Positions 10,390 to 21,506 of a stretch of DNA of 64,000 nt are shown piece by piece. The translations under genes were made by a program, and so were the position numbers. Location of the stretch: positions 71,813,876-71,877,875 of the forward strand of contig CM056576.1 in NCBI GenBank assembly GCA_029721435.1, in the 5' to 3' direction. The notes under the pieces are model-generated. The model saw nothing but the letters and a program-made list of their open reading frames with translations. It did no database searches and was not told where the DNA came from. The stretch comes from Gymnothorax reevesii. Lineage: Eukaryota > Chordata > Actinopteri > Anguilliformes > Muraenidae. Position 1 is the first letter of the stretch, and the number at the start of each line of letters is the position of its first letter.

Positions 10390-11616
10390 AGAGGTTATGG
10401 GAAGTCCTTTATGAAAATGCTGGAATACTGTTATTTATGTTCTGACTTGATAAATGAAAGGTATCATGAGAAATAAATGCGAGAAAAATGTGTTCTAAAC
10501 ACATTTTTTGACATTTATTCGTACAATTCGGAAGATCATTCAAATTTCCTGGGAAATTGACTAATAAGGAAGTGGGACATCATTTCAAGACCACTGCATA
10601 CAATTCGAGATGGATTGTGATTTAATTTCATTAAATTACCATTGCAGAAACTCAGAAATCTCTCATCATTATCAGGTGTGGCCAGGTTTCATTAATGACG
10701 CATATCTGTCAACTCTCACGCATTCGGATTTCTCGCGCTTTTCTTTACTGATGGGTTGGAAAATTCTGCGCTCAGCTGGCTCGTGGGGCGCGTGTGGATT
10801 GGCCTGCGAGGCTCATGTAGGTGTAAGTCACAAGAATCCATTCTTTTTCTACATTCTTAATTGCTGAATGTAGAAGGAAATGTCTGGCACGTTTCACAGC
10901 TTGTTGCTTTGTGAGCCTCATGGGCTGTCCTGCACCTTTCACAAGCCACTCTACCACAGAAATTATGAAGACATGCTGATATTTACGTCGTCATTTATGT
11001 GCGAAAGAAATGCCTCAATTTTGTGAAGCAATGTATAGCAACGTTATTAAAGTACATTTCATTGTCTATTCACCAAATATTCTGAGAAACTTTCTTATCA
11101 AGAAAAGTAAACAGCGACAGGTTTAGGTCATTCAGCACTGAAGGGTGAGGATTGAGCGTCGCTTTGCAGCAGCCGAGCACCACCTGTGTTACCCAGTGCC
11201 CACTACTGTCAGTTATCTTCGAGTGGCGTTTGTGAATATCACCTGGCGAGGAGTGGGACCGCTCCCTCGGTTAGAGGTAGGTCGATCTCTCTCACACACT
11301 CCAGTTACATTTCAATCGTACTCACTATATGGTGAGTCGAGGGTGAGTGTGAGTGTCGTTTCTGATTACCATGCACGCTGTAACATACACAATGCCGCAC
11401 AGTAAGCAAAGAGGCTGTTCTTGAATTGACGTTCCTACTGGAAATTCCTGAAGATGGCCGAAGCTTTTTGTCTTGGTTGCTAAGTGCGTTGCTATGGCCA
11501 TAATTCAGTAATTAGGAGATATTTTGAAAAAATTTCAACTTAGAATGTCTTATGATGATGCATTAATTGAACTGATCTTGGCTTCAGAGATTTTAAAATT
11601 AATTCCCATAACCTCT
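10390..11616. mobile_element. Possible unclassified TIR element
   Basis: AGAGGTTATGGGAA at 10390-10403 has its exact reverse complement at 11603-11616, and the left copy lies about 65 bp past the point where LINE similarity ends. No transposase is seen inside. The 14-bp arms are short and no target duplication was found, so the call is tentative. Inside, CTACATTC/GAATGTAG at about 10849-10873 form a small hairpin. Confidence 0.35.
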
Positions 11617-12049
11617 TTAACACGGCTTATAGTACGCAGCAATGGACCACTCTTCTCTTTGATAATACTAGCGTTTCATTTAATAACAATTTAACTGGCA
11701 TACAGCAATAATGACAGCTAAAGCAACAGCTGAAGAACCCTTCAAAAGAAGATTGCCAATGGTGATAATAACGGTGCCTTCAAGGACAGAGTGACAACGG
11801 CGGGAATTGTATTAGTTTTTGGGCTATATAAAGCATAGGCATAGAGTTATAATTATTTCTGCCAAGCCTGTATACATTTTCCCGTTCAAAGATAAAACAT
11901 ACGAAGAATTTAAAGTTTGACTCCGCTGGAGTACATTTATTTTAAAAGCAAATAAACAAAATTATAAATATAAAGATATGGTAAAAAAAATTGGTAAAAA
12001 GAACAAAAACCCCAGCAATTATTTACACAAGAAAAATGCTATTACTGCC
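11617..12049. other. Intergenic, no gene seen
   Basis: Non-coding AT-rich sequence. I see no supported gene or repeat structure. Confidence 0.5.
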
Positions 12050-12120
12050 TAAATAAGTGCATGCTGAACTCTGGTTGCCGAGGGTGAAGCGCTGTACCCT
12101 AATCACTAGGCCATATCAGC
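12050..12120 (-). pseudogene. tRNA-Glu-like relic or tRNA-derived SINE
   Basis: On the minus strand TGGCCTAGTGATTAGGGTAC resembles a tRNA A box and D arm, GCGCTTCACC resembles the glutamate anticodon arm, and a weak B box (AGAGTTCAGC) follows. The TTC anticodon-like triplet and the D-arm wording fit tRNA-Glu, but the acceptor and T arms are degenerate, so this is a pseudogene or part of a SINE and not a working tRNA. Confidence 0.45.
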
Positions 12121-13189
12121 TGACCAACTTCCTGCTGTCAAATTGCAGATATCAAGAGTGAGTCATGAAAGCAGGCACCCCGCTTGTATTATTGCGCTAT
12201 CAGCATTCACGCGGAATGATACAAGGATTCCCAGTCAGAGAACGACTTTGAAAATGACTGTTTTTTATTTAGCTGATAATTATATTGAAAATACTACAAA
12301 CAAACCAGATAAGCATTTTTATTGTTGCGCTACTTCAGTACATGTGAATGGCACCGGGACTGCGTGGCTTTATCTCAGGCTTGGTTTGTGCAATTAAGGT
12401 GGTTTTGGGCTCATTGGAAATGTCATAGAGCCCATAGAGTCAAATGACCACCCGCAAAGTCTTACTGACCGCATCACAAGCCAATCAGAGAGGAAAATTC
12501 ATTGTGAGCAAGCAGTATGCTCTGGAGCTGACATCTTTTGAAGCAGTGCTCCGGAAAAAAAAACATGTATAGAGACGGCAGATCTAGTTTAGACATAACA
12601 TGGACACATTGGGCTGACAATAACAAGTGCAGACTTAGCCTCTAACACAGTTTATATTTCAAAATATCAAAGGTAAGACATTTTTTGCTAATCTCTGATG
12701 TAAAGATGTGAAGTGTATGTCTGCTGTTATTTGAGTGTGGTGTGAAGAATTGAAAAGAATACTTTAGTACGACCACACAGTAAATTCAAATAATTGAAAA
12801 ATATATCAATTATCAATGGCTATGAGGTTAGGATAACTTTAGCTATTTAACGTTCTTAAGCTAGCTCATGTAAGAATTTCATTGACTTTAACCAATCAAG
12901 CTACCTCAGCTAGCTTGGTGGCTACTTGACATATCTAAGTACCTGAAGGAATACAAAAGTTCTGCGATGCGACTGTTAAAATTTAGGGTATTACAGCAAA
13001 GCTGATGAAAAGTAGTATAACGTTAATATTACTAATCTTGATATGTAGGAAATATGTCATTGCATAGGAGAAATGTGTGAGGTTATGCTCAGGAACCATA
13101 CGCGAGAACCAAGTAATCCAAAAAGCTTATGTTTTATTAGAAATGCATTAGGAATGATTAAAATTAATTAGATGATTTTCAAAGAATGA
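12121..13189. other. Intergenic, no gene seen
   Basis: Non-coding sequence with short unrelated frames. Nothing recognisable. Confidence 0.5.
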
Positions 13190-13463
13190 TCTACATTTTT
13201 GCATAGAAGTCTATTATCAGCAACTGTCAGTCCTCTGCATCAATCTCCTGGTATGGCTACTAATCCAAGTTAAGCATTTTATAAGGCTAATTGATTATTA
13301 GACAACCCTTCTGGCAAATGTGTTACACAGCTGAAAAACGTTGAACTAATAAGAGAGTGCAAAAGGGAGCATGGCATTCTTGAGGCTGGTTTAGTACCTG
13401 AAGCATCAGCAGTTGTTTTCAGGCTCAAAATGGCCAGAAAGAAAGAACTTCCTTTAGAGACCC

Positions 13464-14505
13464 TGATGTGGGTGAACGACCTCAATCTGGGCCCTTAGAC
13501 TGAGGGGTTTCCACACCTGCAGTTTTCTTTCGAAGAACAGACACAATCTCCAGAGTCTGATGCAAGTGTGTTTATTGTATCTTGCTCAAAGTGAGGTACA
13601 ACAACCCGGGCTGGTACGCGCATACCACAAAGCATTCGTATCCCATCAATCGCCCCACACCGACTGACCACTGATTGTCTGACCACTTAATATATCGGGC
13701 CTTTGGACCTTCCCATAAGGTGGGGTAAAACATGATACTTTCTTCCTCGTCATACAATTATCATTTTCTGATTGGTAATTATTACATAGTAACACTCCAC
13801 CCTTAGTAACAAGTTTGCCATTACATCATGGCGTAAATTCATTTTTTGCCGCCAGGGATGCTCGAAGATGATGATTGAGCCTCCCAAACCTAGGGGTAAC
13901 CCGAGGGTCATCTTTGGGTACCCAAGAAGACTGGATTTCTGGATTCTTCCACCATAAACTGGAGTGCGCCGGTTTTTATGAAGGGACTTCTCATTGGCTG
14001 ATTATCAATATAGTCATTCCGGAAGATTAGCCCATCTGATCGGCCAGCTATGGGTTGCTATCTGGTTCTTTTAACAGATTTATGAGTTATTGTTTCATTC
14101 CCACTACTTTTCCATAGCAGGTTGCAGGCCATGGGAGCCTGGCTCAGTTCTCTTTGAAGAGTGGCAATCATGTTATTCTTTCACTTTAGAATGTTTACCC
14201 ACCACACTATATAGAAGTGTTGCACATTTATATGGCTCAAGATTCAGGGAACACTCATGACCTCAAGTCAGTTAAACCTTAGGAACTCAATCGATTGATT
14301 TAGGAGGCCCAAGTGGTTGTAGATCAGCTTCACCCGCTTTGATGCAGGCAACAATGCTAACGGGTGCAATGGAAAAGCAAGAAGAAAAGAAACACAAACA
14401 AACCAGTTTCACATATAGTCTTGTGTTGCATGAGTGCCCTTGTCACACATTTAGGCATGATAGGTGTTTACGGCCCTGTCAGGTGGCAATATATTTCCCA
14501 CCACA
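13464..14505 (-). mobile_element. Solo retroviral-type LTR (minus strand)
   Basis: The insert starts TGATGTGGG and ends CCCACCACA, so it has TG...CA ends with an imperfect inverted repeat. It is flanked by ACCC on both sides (13460-13463 and 14506-14509), a 4-bp target duplication. Read on the minus strand it shows a TATA-like box and an AATAAA signal in the expected order near the 3' end. No internal genes adjoin it, so it is a solo LTR left by recombination between two LTRs. The length (1042 bp) and 4-bp duplication suit an endogenous retrovirus or a related LTR element; which one cannot be told. Confidence 0.82.
13571..13700 (-). promoter_or_regulatory. LTR promoter and poly(A) signal
   Basis: On the minus strand a TATA-like GATATATTAA (13687-13696) is followed about 110 bases later by AATAAA (13571-13576), then about 107 bases to the LTR end. 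This is the usual U3-R-U5 spacing. Confidence 0.6.
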
Positions 14506-14974
14506 ACCCGTCAGTCTATTGTTGTTCTTAGAAAAGAAGGCTATTCAATGCGAAAAATTGAAAACTTAAAATCTCTTACCCTGCTGTGAACTACTCCCTT
14601 CAGAGAGCAGCGCAAATTGGCACTAATAAGGACAGAAAAAAGGAGTGGGAGGCCCCGATGCACAACTGTGCAAGAAGATAAATATCTGAGAGTCTGTAGT
14701 TTAAGACAAAGACGCCTCACAGGTTGTCAACGAGCAGCTATGCAAAATAGTTCCCGTCAAACACCAGTTTCAGTATCAACAGTGAAGGCTTTTTTTTTTA
14801 TGAGGCAAAGTTTGAAGTACATATTCATCATTTTCCATTAAAATCATTATTTCTCACTCAGCGTCATTATGTTCTGTTCATTTGCTATATTTCCTATTCA
14901 GACTAACTTCGTGTGTGTTTCCATGGAAAACAAGAAAGTTTCCTAGTGATCCCAAACTTTTGAGCGGTAGGGTA

Positions 14975-16788
14975 GGTCACATAAATGCTGCCCTATATTA
15001 AAGCCTACTTGTCTTTTTTTATTATTTGGTATCTCCAAACCCACCCGAATCTGGGATATCCAATTAGGGAAGTACGTACAAGTACTTTGGCTTTTTCGCA
15101 CGTGACCCGATGTCGTGAACACACAGCTCGCGGCTTTCCACTGACGCCTGGTTTTACCGGGGTGTTGATGTGGAATTTTCTCATGGCTTGTTGGTCTAGG
15201 TATCATTGGATAATTTGAAATTCATTTCGAACTGAGAAAAGGAAGAAATGGTAAATTTGTTATTTGTTTCAAAATTAAAAACCAAAAACCAATCCTCGCA
15301 AGGACAAAAACCAATCCAAACAGGCAGTTTTTCCTTTTTAAATATTCCTTTTCTCCTAATTCGTTTTGGGATGAAGAATGCATCGACCCTTGAAGTCACA
15401 TGGTTTTTTTTGGTTTTTCAATTTGAGACAAAAAACGAAATCACGTGGTCAAGTTTTTTTTTTGTTCCCGAAGGAAAAAATTGGAAAAGCAAAATCAAAT
15501 TACGGGCTAATTTGGGTTTTTGAAGTTGAAAAATGAAGAAACAGAAACACGTGACCACGACATAAATAGGGAGCCTTCAAAATAAATCTGAACTGCTTAA
15601 ATAATTTAAAAAAATACATAAATCACATTATGTAGCACTTTTTATTAGCGGTGTCATGTGGCCATTAATGTATACCAGTAGGCCTACTAAAGTAACGTCA
15701 GGAAATAGAAATTAAAACCAATCAATCACTAAATAAATAAACCCAGACCTGTGACAGCATGTTTACTACTGACTAGATAGCCTATGATTTATCCTTGTAC
15801 ACGTCAGTGTGGGCTATTTATTAATAATTGTGTTGTGTGGTGCATCAAGATTGAATTATTACCTAGTTTAACCCGAGAAATTATTGCTTGTGCAGATTTA
15901 TCCGCATAACTTGGCATTGATATGTATCTTGGGCCACGCAAATGTTTGCCTTGGCAGTATTACTGAATTTCAACGCGGGTCTCCTACCTCGGCAGCCTCA
16001 TTTGGCATTTGATGTTTCCCAGTGTTGATTGTTGGGCAATAAATAAACGATAATTCAAAATTTTGAGGGACTGGGTTTGTTCTTATCAGACAGTGGACTT
16101 GACTTCATAGTTGTTCTCCATTCATAGTTCCACTGTGCTTTCACACAGCACCTTCATTTCTGTCAGCAGCATCACTCGCCCTCAGCTCATTCAGGGTGTT
16201 ATGTTATTTTATTTTATTCATTCATTGATTCATTATATACACAACAGTGTAGATAGTGTGCGGATGAAGTCATTCCAGTCCACATGTACGCAGTAAGCAT
16301 CTCCTCGACACCCAGGCAAATTATTTTCTCCACCGGCACCCCTCCCACATAGACGCACATTTCATTCCACCTACCAGAGCTTTCCAGGTGATTTCTTCAT
16401 TGCTTGTTGTATTGATGTATGGCTGCTTTCCTTAATGATTTACTCTAAAGATTCCAGGTATCGTAAACGAATTGTAAACGTTCCAATGCGCACAGTAATG
16501 TCACTCCAGAAAATATTATGGGGCATTAAACTTGACGAAAACTCTTCACTGAATTATAATTCTAGCTCCTGAAAAAATTATACATATAATTAATTACAAT
16601 TTGCATGGGTAGAAAAACACAGAAAATTAATTGACATCAGACCTTGACCGATCGTCTGGGAATTTCAATTAATTTATGTTAGTAAATACAATTACTAAAA
16701 AAACTGTTGAAATCCTCCTTGATGCTCAGGGCGGACAATCAGAAAATGAACTTGACCATACCACTGCAAAAAATAATAGCCGAAATAA
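14975..16788. other. Intergenic, no gene seen
   Basis: Non-coding. 15240-15540 is rich in A- and T-runs (AAAACCAAAAACC, TTTTTTTTGG). I see no supported gene. Confidence 0.5.
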
Positions 16789-16814
16789 TTAATTAAATAA
16801 ATAAATAAATAAAA
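16789..16814. repeat. (AAAT)n microsatellite
   Basis: Short run of AAAT/AATT units. Confidence 0.85.
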
Positions 16815-16849
16815 GAGCCGCCGTTTGGACACATGGAGGAAATTTAACT

Positions 16850-17171
16850 CTTTCCTCAGAAAACAGATTTTACAAATTTATTTCTCATTTGTGAAAAAAA
16901 AGAGGGGGAAATGGTTTTTAAACTCGAGAAAAAAAAATTGGTCGGCGGCAATTTGATGGTCGGGTTACGCCCATCAGACATACCTGTATTTTTATAGATG
17001 GCCTGGCCAATCAGTGGCCTGAAGTCTGTTGACCTCACAATTCTGGCTCTCGCTTGAAACCCCGGCTTAATAGGTACTAAAAAAGTACATGGTACCAGGT
17101 ATTATCACTTAATGGAAAACCCTAAAAACTGAGTACACTCAAGTTGAGTAGGTGCTGGTGGAAAAGCCCTA
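16850..17171. mobile_element. hAT-type MITE right end
   Basis: The right end reads GAGTAGGTGCTGGTGGAAAA followed by GCCCT, and just before it stands AAAAAAGTACATGGTACCAG. This is the usual end of teleost hAT-type non-autonomous elements, whose TIR begins AGGGCTTTTCCACC. The left end was not found, so the start is a guess and the copy is probably truncated. Confidence 0.6.
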
Positions 17172-17412
17172 ATAGAGGCAAGACAGTTGCCTTCAGGGCA
17201 AGGGTCTTACCTTTCATTGTCAGAGGTTGTGGGCTCCAGCTTGGCTATTTACCCTCAGCGAGGCCAAGGACTGCCTTCGAGCTCCTCCTGCCTGAGGGGT
17301 CAGCCCTAAGAGCTTTATGTTTTTCCTGCGCACAGGAAAGGAAGCAATTTAGGACTCACGCCCAAAGGGTGATAAGAACAGCTTATTCTTGCCTTGATTA
17401 ACAGGTGCCATT

Positions 17413-17556
17413 GGTCATCCAACATCCTGGAAGCAGTGGTGATGATACCACTCTCTGTGGTGATGATGGTTATGTAGTTTGTGGACACAGTCACACTGAG
17501 CCGCTGCCCCAGGGCTCCCGGCAACGGGTATTCCCGATATGCCACGGTGAACTTAA
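17413..17556 (-). CDS. Possible exon of unrecognised gene
   Basis: A minus-strand open frame starts just after an AG acceptor-like site (CTTTAG at about 17557-17562) and gives about 48 residues with alternating hydrophobics, including SVTVSTNYITIITTESG and SRMLDDQWHL. A GT donor-like site (CACCT/GTTAATC) follows. The pattern resembles a beta-rich extracellular domain (DDQWH recalls LamG-like folds), but I do not recognise the gene. It could also be a chance frame in a repeat. Confidence 0.3.
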
Positions 17557-17600
17557 GGGATCCTAAAGCTAAGCAAATTTCTATTTTGGTTCAAAATTTT

Positions 17601-17787
17601 AGTTTTGAGGTAAGAACATGACGTGGTCCTTCAAATAGTCTGTAATATGGAGTCCTGTTCCAAAGGAAACATTCGTCATGAACACTGTCTTCAAGGCTGG
17701 AATAGCTATGAGTGTGGTGACTTTCAATGATGACCAACAAGGAATTGCCTGCATTCTTAGAAACTTGGCATAAAGGCAGGGGCACAC
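17601..17787 (-). CDS. Possible second exon of the same unrecognised gene
   Basis: Just upstream on the minus strand, a frame gives about 50 residues (KVTTLIAIPALKTVF, then VSFGTGLHITDYLKDHVMFL) before a stop. An AG site precedes it. Together with 17413-17556 this could be two neighbouring exons with a very short intron, but the donor between them is weak. Function unknown; it may be a pseudogene. Confidence 0.3.
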
Positions 17788-18399
17788 TCAATGAAAGGCT
17801 ATCAAGAAATGGACAGAAAACATGTGAAACAGAGTGAAAAACGTGCACTAGAACTTGAAAAAAAGAAAAAAATAGATGCTCGACAAGCCCGTAAAACTAG
17901 GGAAGACACATAGATTGAAGAAGAGGGAGTTACTTATGAGGCTGGTGCCTTTTAAGGAGGTAAAAAAAAAAAAATCATAATTTACCACTAAATACAAAAT
18001 GCTAAATGTGTTCCTCCTGAGAACATTACAGTCAAACTTCGATCACATTATTACTGCTGAACTTAACATATTTCTATAAATACAGATTTTCAACAAGAAA
18101 ATACAGATTTCTCAGCAACTGTACATCCAATTAACTTCATATTAATTTAATTTTATTTTTTGAATACATTTCTCTTCAGGGAATTATGTTGGCAAGCGAT
18201 ATAATGTGTGAATCTGTGTCCCAGTGTGTAGTAAGAAGCAGACCAGATAAGACACCGAATGAAGACAAGGTTATAGGCCTTCTGTATCAGTTCAAAGGTG
18301 TCTCCAGTGGAGTTCTGGTAATCGGTCAGCGTTAAAGATACACTGGGACACAATATTTCATGTGTGTGTGGGGGTGTTTATGTGCCTGCATGCCTATGG

Positions 18400-20690
18400 C
18401 GCAATGTTTTAAGGGGGGAGCGACACAGTATGAGGGACCAAAGCAGAAGCCGGAAGAGAACATGATAGGGACCAAAAGGAGTCACGTCTGTGATTCAGTC
18501 CCCATGGTGCAAACGTCTGAAGGGCCACAATCCACCACCTCTCTGACCGCGTCTTCAGGAGTACGCTCCATCACTGAGAGGATCCAACTCCTGCAAAAAG
18601 AATATCTTTGCACGCCCCCCCCCCGAAAATGTTCATAAAAGACCATGGAGAGATCTTGCTTGATAATGTGATACAAATGTTGATTAATATGTGCATTTAG
18701 GGGCTGGCTTCTCTCCCCAATATACAGATACTTGCATGTTTTGCACAAAGACAGTAAACCAGATTGCTCGATTCTTGGGTAAAATTCCCTGTGACCTGAA
18801 GGCCAAGACCAGTGTGTGCGTTATATAAATATTTGAGCTGATGAAAGCCTAACTGTAAGGCCCTGTTCGCTCTAGGGGTCTTTTTATCCGTCCTCAGTTT
18901 AGCATGGACCAGTATATCTTAGAGGTTTTTATTCCTGCGGAGGGCAGTAATTGACCGGTTCTCTGCTAAGTGTGGGCAATCAAGTTGAGCTTGGTAGAAA
19001 TGCTGGACGATGTCTTGTCTGAGACGCATACTGTTCTCCGAAAAGGTCATCACCAACTGGATGAGTTTTTCAGACGACTCATTAGCGCCCCTGTACTGGC
19101 CTGACTGTCCTGCAAACAATTGACGGACCTCAGTTTTGATTGACTTCAAAAAGCACTCAGAATAGTCCCTCTGTTTGAGAGCTTGAAACAAGGTGCGTAT
19201 AGCCTCCTCTGAAGGAGTACAGATTCTATGAAACCGTATGAGCTGTGATTTAATAATCCCTCTGATAGTGTGCTTGGGGTGAAAGCTAGACTCGTACAGT
19301 AGAGCATGATGGTTAGTGTCCTTAAAATAAAATTTAGTGGCCAAGTTCAATTGGTCATCGGTCTGACATCGCTCGGTAAAGAAAACCACCGTGTTGAGAA
19401 ACTCGACCTTTTCTCTCTGTAAGTTATGTTTGAGTTTAATTTTTGAATGGTGACTGTTGAGTGTGCATACAAAGTCTAAGAACTCAGTTTCTATATCACA
19501 CCAAACACCAATTAATCGTCCAGGCAGTGCAAGTATAAGCACGGTGTTTTTGTAAACCTCCCACATAGCCAAATAAATGTCTGCGTATGCTGGGGAATAT
19601 TTGCGCCCCATAGCACAACCACAAACTTGCAAATAATGTTGACCGTTGAATTCAAAGTCGCTGCGGGTTAGTGTTAGCCATAAGAGTTGTAAAAGATGAG
19701 AATCTACCGCTAAAAGATCTCAGCTACCACCTCGTACCCCAGATCCATGTCTATGTTCAGGTATAGTGAATCGATATCTATGGTAAATGAAAAACTGCCC
19801 ATGGGAAAAGAAAGGTATTTGAGAATCTGAACAAAGGTGTGGGTGTCTGTGTGCCAGAGGGTTAAGATAATGGTCAATGTATTCCGCTATCCTATACGAT
19901 TCAGAGTTGCAGTTGCTCACTGTGGGCCTTCCTGATGGGATAAAATGTGGGACTGGCCAAGTATCAGGGGCGTTGTGAATTTTTGGCAATAAAAAAAACC
20001 GTCTGGTACGTGGCTTGTCTGGGCCATAGAGACATGTTCTGAGTTTTCTGCTGAAATAGCCTTCCTTAAACAGAATATCAACACAGTCCCTCACTATTTT
20101 TTGTGTTTTGAGTTGGAACAAATGGTCAAGAGGACAATAATATGTAGAATCATTCAATTGCCTGCATGCCTCTGATAATTTGCTGTCTTGCAATACAATC
20201 TGCCCACTTTTATCGGCGGGCTTAATCACAATATGTGAATTCTTGTCTACCAGTCTACCAGCGCCCTTCTTTGGGCTCGAGTGATGTTCTTTCTTCTTTC
20301 AGGTATATAGCTGAATGCTCAGAGTGTCTCCCTATCCTCCTGAATAAGGCAGCTGAGATGGGCGGGGGCCTCTCGTTCAACCAGTTACCACCCTGAAGGC
20401 TCACAAAAGGGAAGGGGAGTATAAGACGTGTTGTATTGGAAGTGTTCCAATATTTTCAGCCGTCTGTGACAAAAATGCGCATCCCACCTCATCTGTTGCA
20501 TGTCAAACCCGCCCGAAGTAGGGATAAAAGTGGGACCACCCTCCAAGAGCAGTCTCTGAGCATCTGATAGCCTGAAATGAGAGCTCAAGTTCATAATATT
20601 TGAGGGATGGAGATGGGGCAAAGTAGCCGGGTAAAACCAGACTCTGCTACTTTGCTTTGCTTCGTACACAGAGTCTGGGTAGTCTTCTTT
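18400..20690 (-). mobile_element. Penelope-like element with GIY-YIG end, minus strand
   Basis: Minus-strand relics in order: an N-terminal domain (20669-20385), the reverse transcriptase (20229-18919) and a GIY-YIG-like nuclease region (about 18770-18640). This is the order of canonical animal Penelope-like elements, which combine RT with a GIY-YIG endonuclease. The ends are not defined. Stops and frameshifts separate the parts, so it is inactive. Confidence 0.85.
18482..20669 (-). pseudogene. Penelope-like RT/GIY-YIG polyprotein relic
   Basis: N-terminal part: LSDAQRLLLEGGPTFIPTS (near 20570-20515). RT part 1: FFLLPKIHNAPDTWPVP, then SGRPTVSNCNSESYRIAEYI (about 20010-19870). RT part 2: GCAMGRKYSPAYADIYLAMW (about 19620-19560), then IGVWCDIETEFLDFV. 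In the family a short motif with two catalytic aspartates stands just before the GVW block; here that place reads ALPGRL, so the catalytic pair is gone. The linker DILVHAKLRTDKKTPRANRA follows near 18880, then NLVYCLC and CKYLYIGE of the GIY-YIG region near 18740. Frames break at about 19640-19720 and 18750-18920, among others. Confidence 0.8.
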
Positions 20691-21097
20691 GACAAGTTTT
20701 TACTTCCTGGTGGGTGGGCGCTTGTCAGAAGTTTAAAATCATTGGTGTACCTGAAAACTAATCACTAACGTTTGGCGATGACGTATGTTTTGCGCCGGCT
20801 CAGCCGCGTAGTACTTCTGCAGGAAACTACAGTCCTTCATTCCAGGAATGATATGAAATCAAACTGATCAGTATATCAAATTTAATACTGTACGCATATA
20901 TTGGCCCATCTACCAAATTTTAACTTTCACTCATTCACTTAAAAGAACCAAAGGTGCTCTTTCTGTTGTCCATACAAGAAACAAACTGTTGAGCTATCAT
21001 TTTTCAACAGATACTGCTGCTGTTAAAAAAAAAACGTAAGAGACCTGAAACCAATGGCAGAATTGGCAAGAATACCGCATTATTTACATCAGTACAA
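20691..21097. other. Intergenic, no gene seen
   Basis: Non-coding sequence between the Penelope-like and DIRS elements. Nothing recognised. Confidence 0.5.
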
Positions 21098-21155
21098 AAC
21101 TTTAGGTTATTTACATAACCCCGGTTCTCTGAGTAATATGAGTGAGATGTCTCAC
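21098..21155. repeat. DIRS outer end pairing with the internal region
   Basis: The first 58 bp of the element (AACTTTAGGTTATTTACATA onward) are the reverse complement of 21338-21395. Confidence 0.92.
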
Positions 21156-21314
21156 TATGGGATGCACGCCTCGCTGCAGCCTCAGAAGCATTAATCTCAT
21201 TACGCCAATCCTGATTGGCTGGTGAACGTGTCCGTCCGCCCAGGTGGTACACCCACCTTAAATAGCTCATGCGGACGGCACCACGTCATTCAAGATAAGC
21301 ACCTCTTCTCACTC
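21146..21314. repeat. DIRS left inverted terminal repeat
   Basis: This segment is the reverse complement of 23490-23652 apart from about six extra bases near 21293 and a few substitutions. It contains a TTAAATAGC motif. Confidence 0.9.
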
Positions 21315-21337
21315 GCCCCAGCAAGAAGGGTTGTCTG

Positions 21338-21433
21338 GTGAGACATCTCACTCATATTACTCAGAGAACCGGGGTTATGTAAATAACCTAAAGTTCTCTT
21401 TCATAATATTTCGCTCGATGTCTCACTATGGGA
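21338..21433. repeat. DIRS internal complementary region
   Basis: The left half (21338-21395) pairs with the left outer end. The right half (21393-21433) pairs with the right outer end, 23635-23676. They meet at GTT (21393-21395), the complement of the AAC that starts the left end and closes the right end. In DIRS replication this region aligns the two ends of the cDNA for circle closure. Confidence 0.92.
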
Positions 21434-21506
21434 TATCGTAGCTCCCGTATTGCCAGACAAGCTTATCCAGCGTCCACCAACCCACAGAGAAGCAATTCTG
21501 TTCCAG

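Larger units (their letters stand above)
13430..14800 (+). pseudogene. Tc1-like transposase relic
   Basis: The reading starts with MARKKELP (13430) and stops at the LTR insertion (13464). It continues after 14510, where the frame gives KRSGRPRCTTVQEDKYLRV and later TPVSVSTVKA, parts of the paired helix-turn-helix DNA-binding domain of Tc1-type transposases. The DDE catalytic domain is missing because of an internal deletion, so the copy cannot make a working enzyme. The LTR insertion and several indels also disrupt it. Confidence 0.8.
13190..14972 (+). mobile_element. Tc1-like transposon relic, interrupted by LTR
   Basis: The left part (about 13205-13463) matches the 5' leader of a widespread vertebrate Tc1-like transposon (CAGCAACTGTCAGTCCT, then GGCTAATTGATTATTAGACA). 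After the inserted LTR the transposase region continues, then an internal deletion follows near 14795. The right end reads GATCCCAAACTTTTGAGCGG (14948-14967), the characteristic terminal repeat, followed by a TA at 14973. The left TIR is not readable, so the start is approximate. Confidence 0.8.

Noticed and set aside
18153..18353. 66-codon minus-strand frame near the exon-like pair at 17.4-17.8 kb
   Set aside because: No convincing splice edges and no family pattern; could not be tied to the other blocks.
18830..18880. CTGATGAAAGCC...GGCC on the plus strand, resembling a hammerhead core
   Set aside because: There is no GAAA after stem II, and the stretch is the complement of the Penelope-like linker coding sequence, so the similarity is by chance.
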